From Salinimonas profundi (GTDB taxonomy: Bacteria > Pseudomonadota > Gammaproteobacteria > Enterobacterales > Alteromonadaceae), in NCBI RefSeq assembly GCF_014750655.1, contig NZ_JABBXD010000005.1, positions 186,001 through 250,000 on the forward strand: a stretch of 64,000 nucleotides of DNA, in the 5' to 3' direction. A model generated the notes under the pieces. It saw only the letters and a program-made list of their open reading frames with translations. It was not told the origin of the DNA and did not search any database. Position numbers and translations under genes: made by a program. Every line of letters begins with the position of its first letter. Position 1 is the first letter of the stretch. Shown here in pieces: positions 63,490-64,000 of this stretch.

Positions 63490-64000
63490 ATGGGAATGTT
63501 CAAAATATTCAATAACGAGGCAATCAAAGCGCAACAACTTCAGATGTTACGTATTGAGCAATCGTTAGAAGCCACCACCACCTGTATCATGATGGCGGAT
63601 AAAGATCGTAACATCATTTACGCCAATACAGCTGTGCAGCGATTGCTGAAAGAAAGTGAAGAAGAGCTCCAGAAAGTATTGCCAAATTTTTCGGCTGATA
63701 ATTTAGTGGGCCAGAACATCGATCAGTTCCATCGCCATCCGGCGCACCAGCGCGATATTCTGGCGACGCTGAAAGAGCCGATGGTATCTTCCATCACAGT
63801 CGGTACGCTTAACTTTAAGCTGACACTGAATCCCATGTTTGACCACAACAATGACAATATTGGCACCATGGTCGAGTGGGTTGACCAAACAGAGTTGCTG
63901 GTAAAAAGCGGTATGCTCAACGCATTAAGTAACGCGCAGGCACTGGCCGAATATACAGTGGACGGCGAATTCGTAGACTGTAACGACAACTTCTCTATTT
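63490..64000 (+). CDS. PAS-containing chemoreceptor-like protein, cut by window end
   Basis: 170 in-window residues from ATG 63490 (GGGGAT ribosome site at 63477-63482); the frame stays open to the last base. Near the start is an ATTTCIMMADKDRNIIYANTAVQRLL segment typical of a PAS fold, then FHRHPAHQRDILATL, TLNFKLTLNPMFDHNNDNIGTMVEWVDQT (cut). A second PAS begins near ALSNAQALAEYTVDGEFVDCNDNF. This tandem PAS arrangement without membrane helices is typical of soluble aerotaxis/MCP-type receptors. The signalling domain, if present, lies beyond 64000. Confidence 0.7.
   Translation, partial: MGMFKIFNNEAIKAQQLQMLRIEQSLEATTTCIMMADKDRNIIYANTAVQRLLKESEEELQKVLPNFSADNLVGQNIDQFHRHPAHQRDILATLKEPMVSSITVGTLNFKLTLNPMFDHNNDNIGTMVEWVDQTELLVKSGMLNALSNAQALAEYTVDGEFVDCNDNFSI

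Noticed and set aside
1-64000. CRISPR arrays, tRNA or rRNA genes, insertion sequences, integrases
   Set aside because: No repeated spacer pattern, cloverleaf, rRNA segment or transposase-like protein seen on reading both strands.

Overview
The window looks like chromosomal DNA of a marine gammaproteobacterium of the Alteromonadaceae (Alteromonas/Salinimonas/Aestuariibacter type). The reasons are moderate GC, a cyoABCDE quinol oxidase, TonB-receptor and beta-barrel proteins of Alteromonadales style, FadE/AidB acyl-CoA dehydrogenases, type IV minor pilins and a chemotaxis cluster. The genus is an inference from protein style only. I see no rRNA, tRNA, CRISPR array, integrase or transposase.

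Layout. 0.3-1.2 kb: a cassette of very small genes. It opens with a 57-residue peptide carrying a textbook double-glycine (microcin V type) leader, its own ribosome site and its own terminator, followed by two small membrane proteins. This is the most interesting part of the window. 1.4-3.2 kb: decayed genes (a MipA/OmpV porin-like gene with an in-frame amber codon and the C-terminal half of a polysaccharide flippase). 3.2-8.7 kb: an EamA transporter, a DUF6314 protein, a cytoplasmic GH43 glycosidase and two exported esterases. 8.9-16.3 kb: a small beta-barrel, secreted proteins of unknown role, a CadC/ToxR-like membrane regulator with TPRs, and a tandem pair of DUF547 proteins. 16.7-22.4 kb: a signalling island with a NarL-type regulator and a REC-EAL-GAF-GGDEF-like protein converging on a hybrid kinase that is co-transcribed with a periplasmic binding lipoprotein.

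22.7-27.7 kb: a type IV minor-pilin operon (FimT, PilW, PilX, a 692-residue PilV-like protein) divergent from a PilE-like pilin. 28.2-35.7 kb: fatty-acid/acyl-CoA catabolism (SDR, MaoC hydratase, acyl-CoA dehydrogenase, acyl-CoA ligase, AidB-like dehydrogenase) around a MmyB-like XRE regulator, with a 16-bp palindrome in the divergent promoter. 36-44 kb: a Tsx-like barrel, an MscS channel and the cyoABCDE operon with a structured-looking leader. 44.4-51.7 kb: a sugar locus (ROK regulator, FHS-family permease, PfkB-type fructokinase) with an orphan protein and a large TonB receptor nearby.

52.3-59.2 kb: an OmpA-like barrel, a LysR regulator, a Fur-box-linked PepSY/DUF2271 plus DUF4198 pair, and a PLD-VTT / endonuclease-exonuclease-phosphatase pair reminiscent of E. 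coli clsB-ybhP. 59.5-64 kb: a chemotaxis operon (MCP, CheY-like, CheA with four FGFF linker repeats, CheW, and a PAS-containing protein cut by the window end). All functions are assigned by reading motifs and family resemblance; no database search was run.
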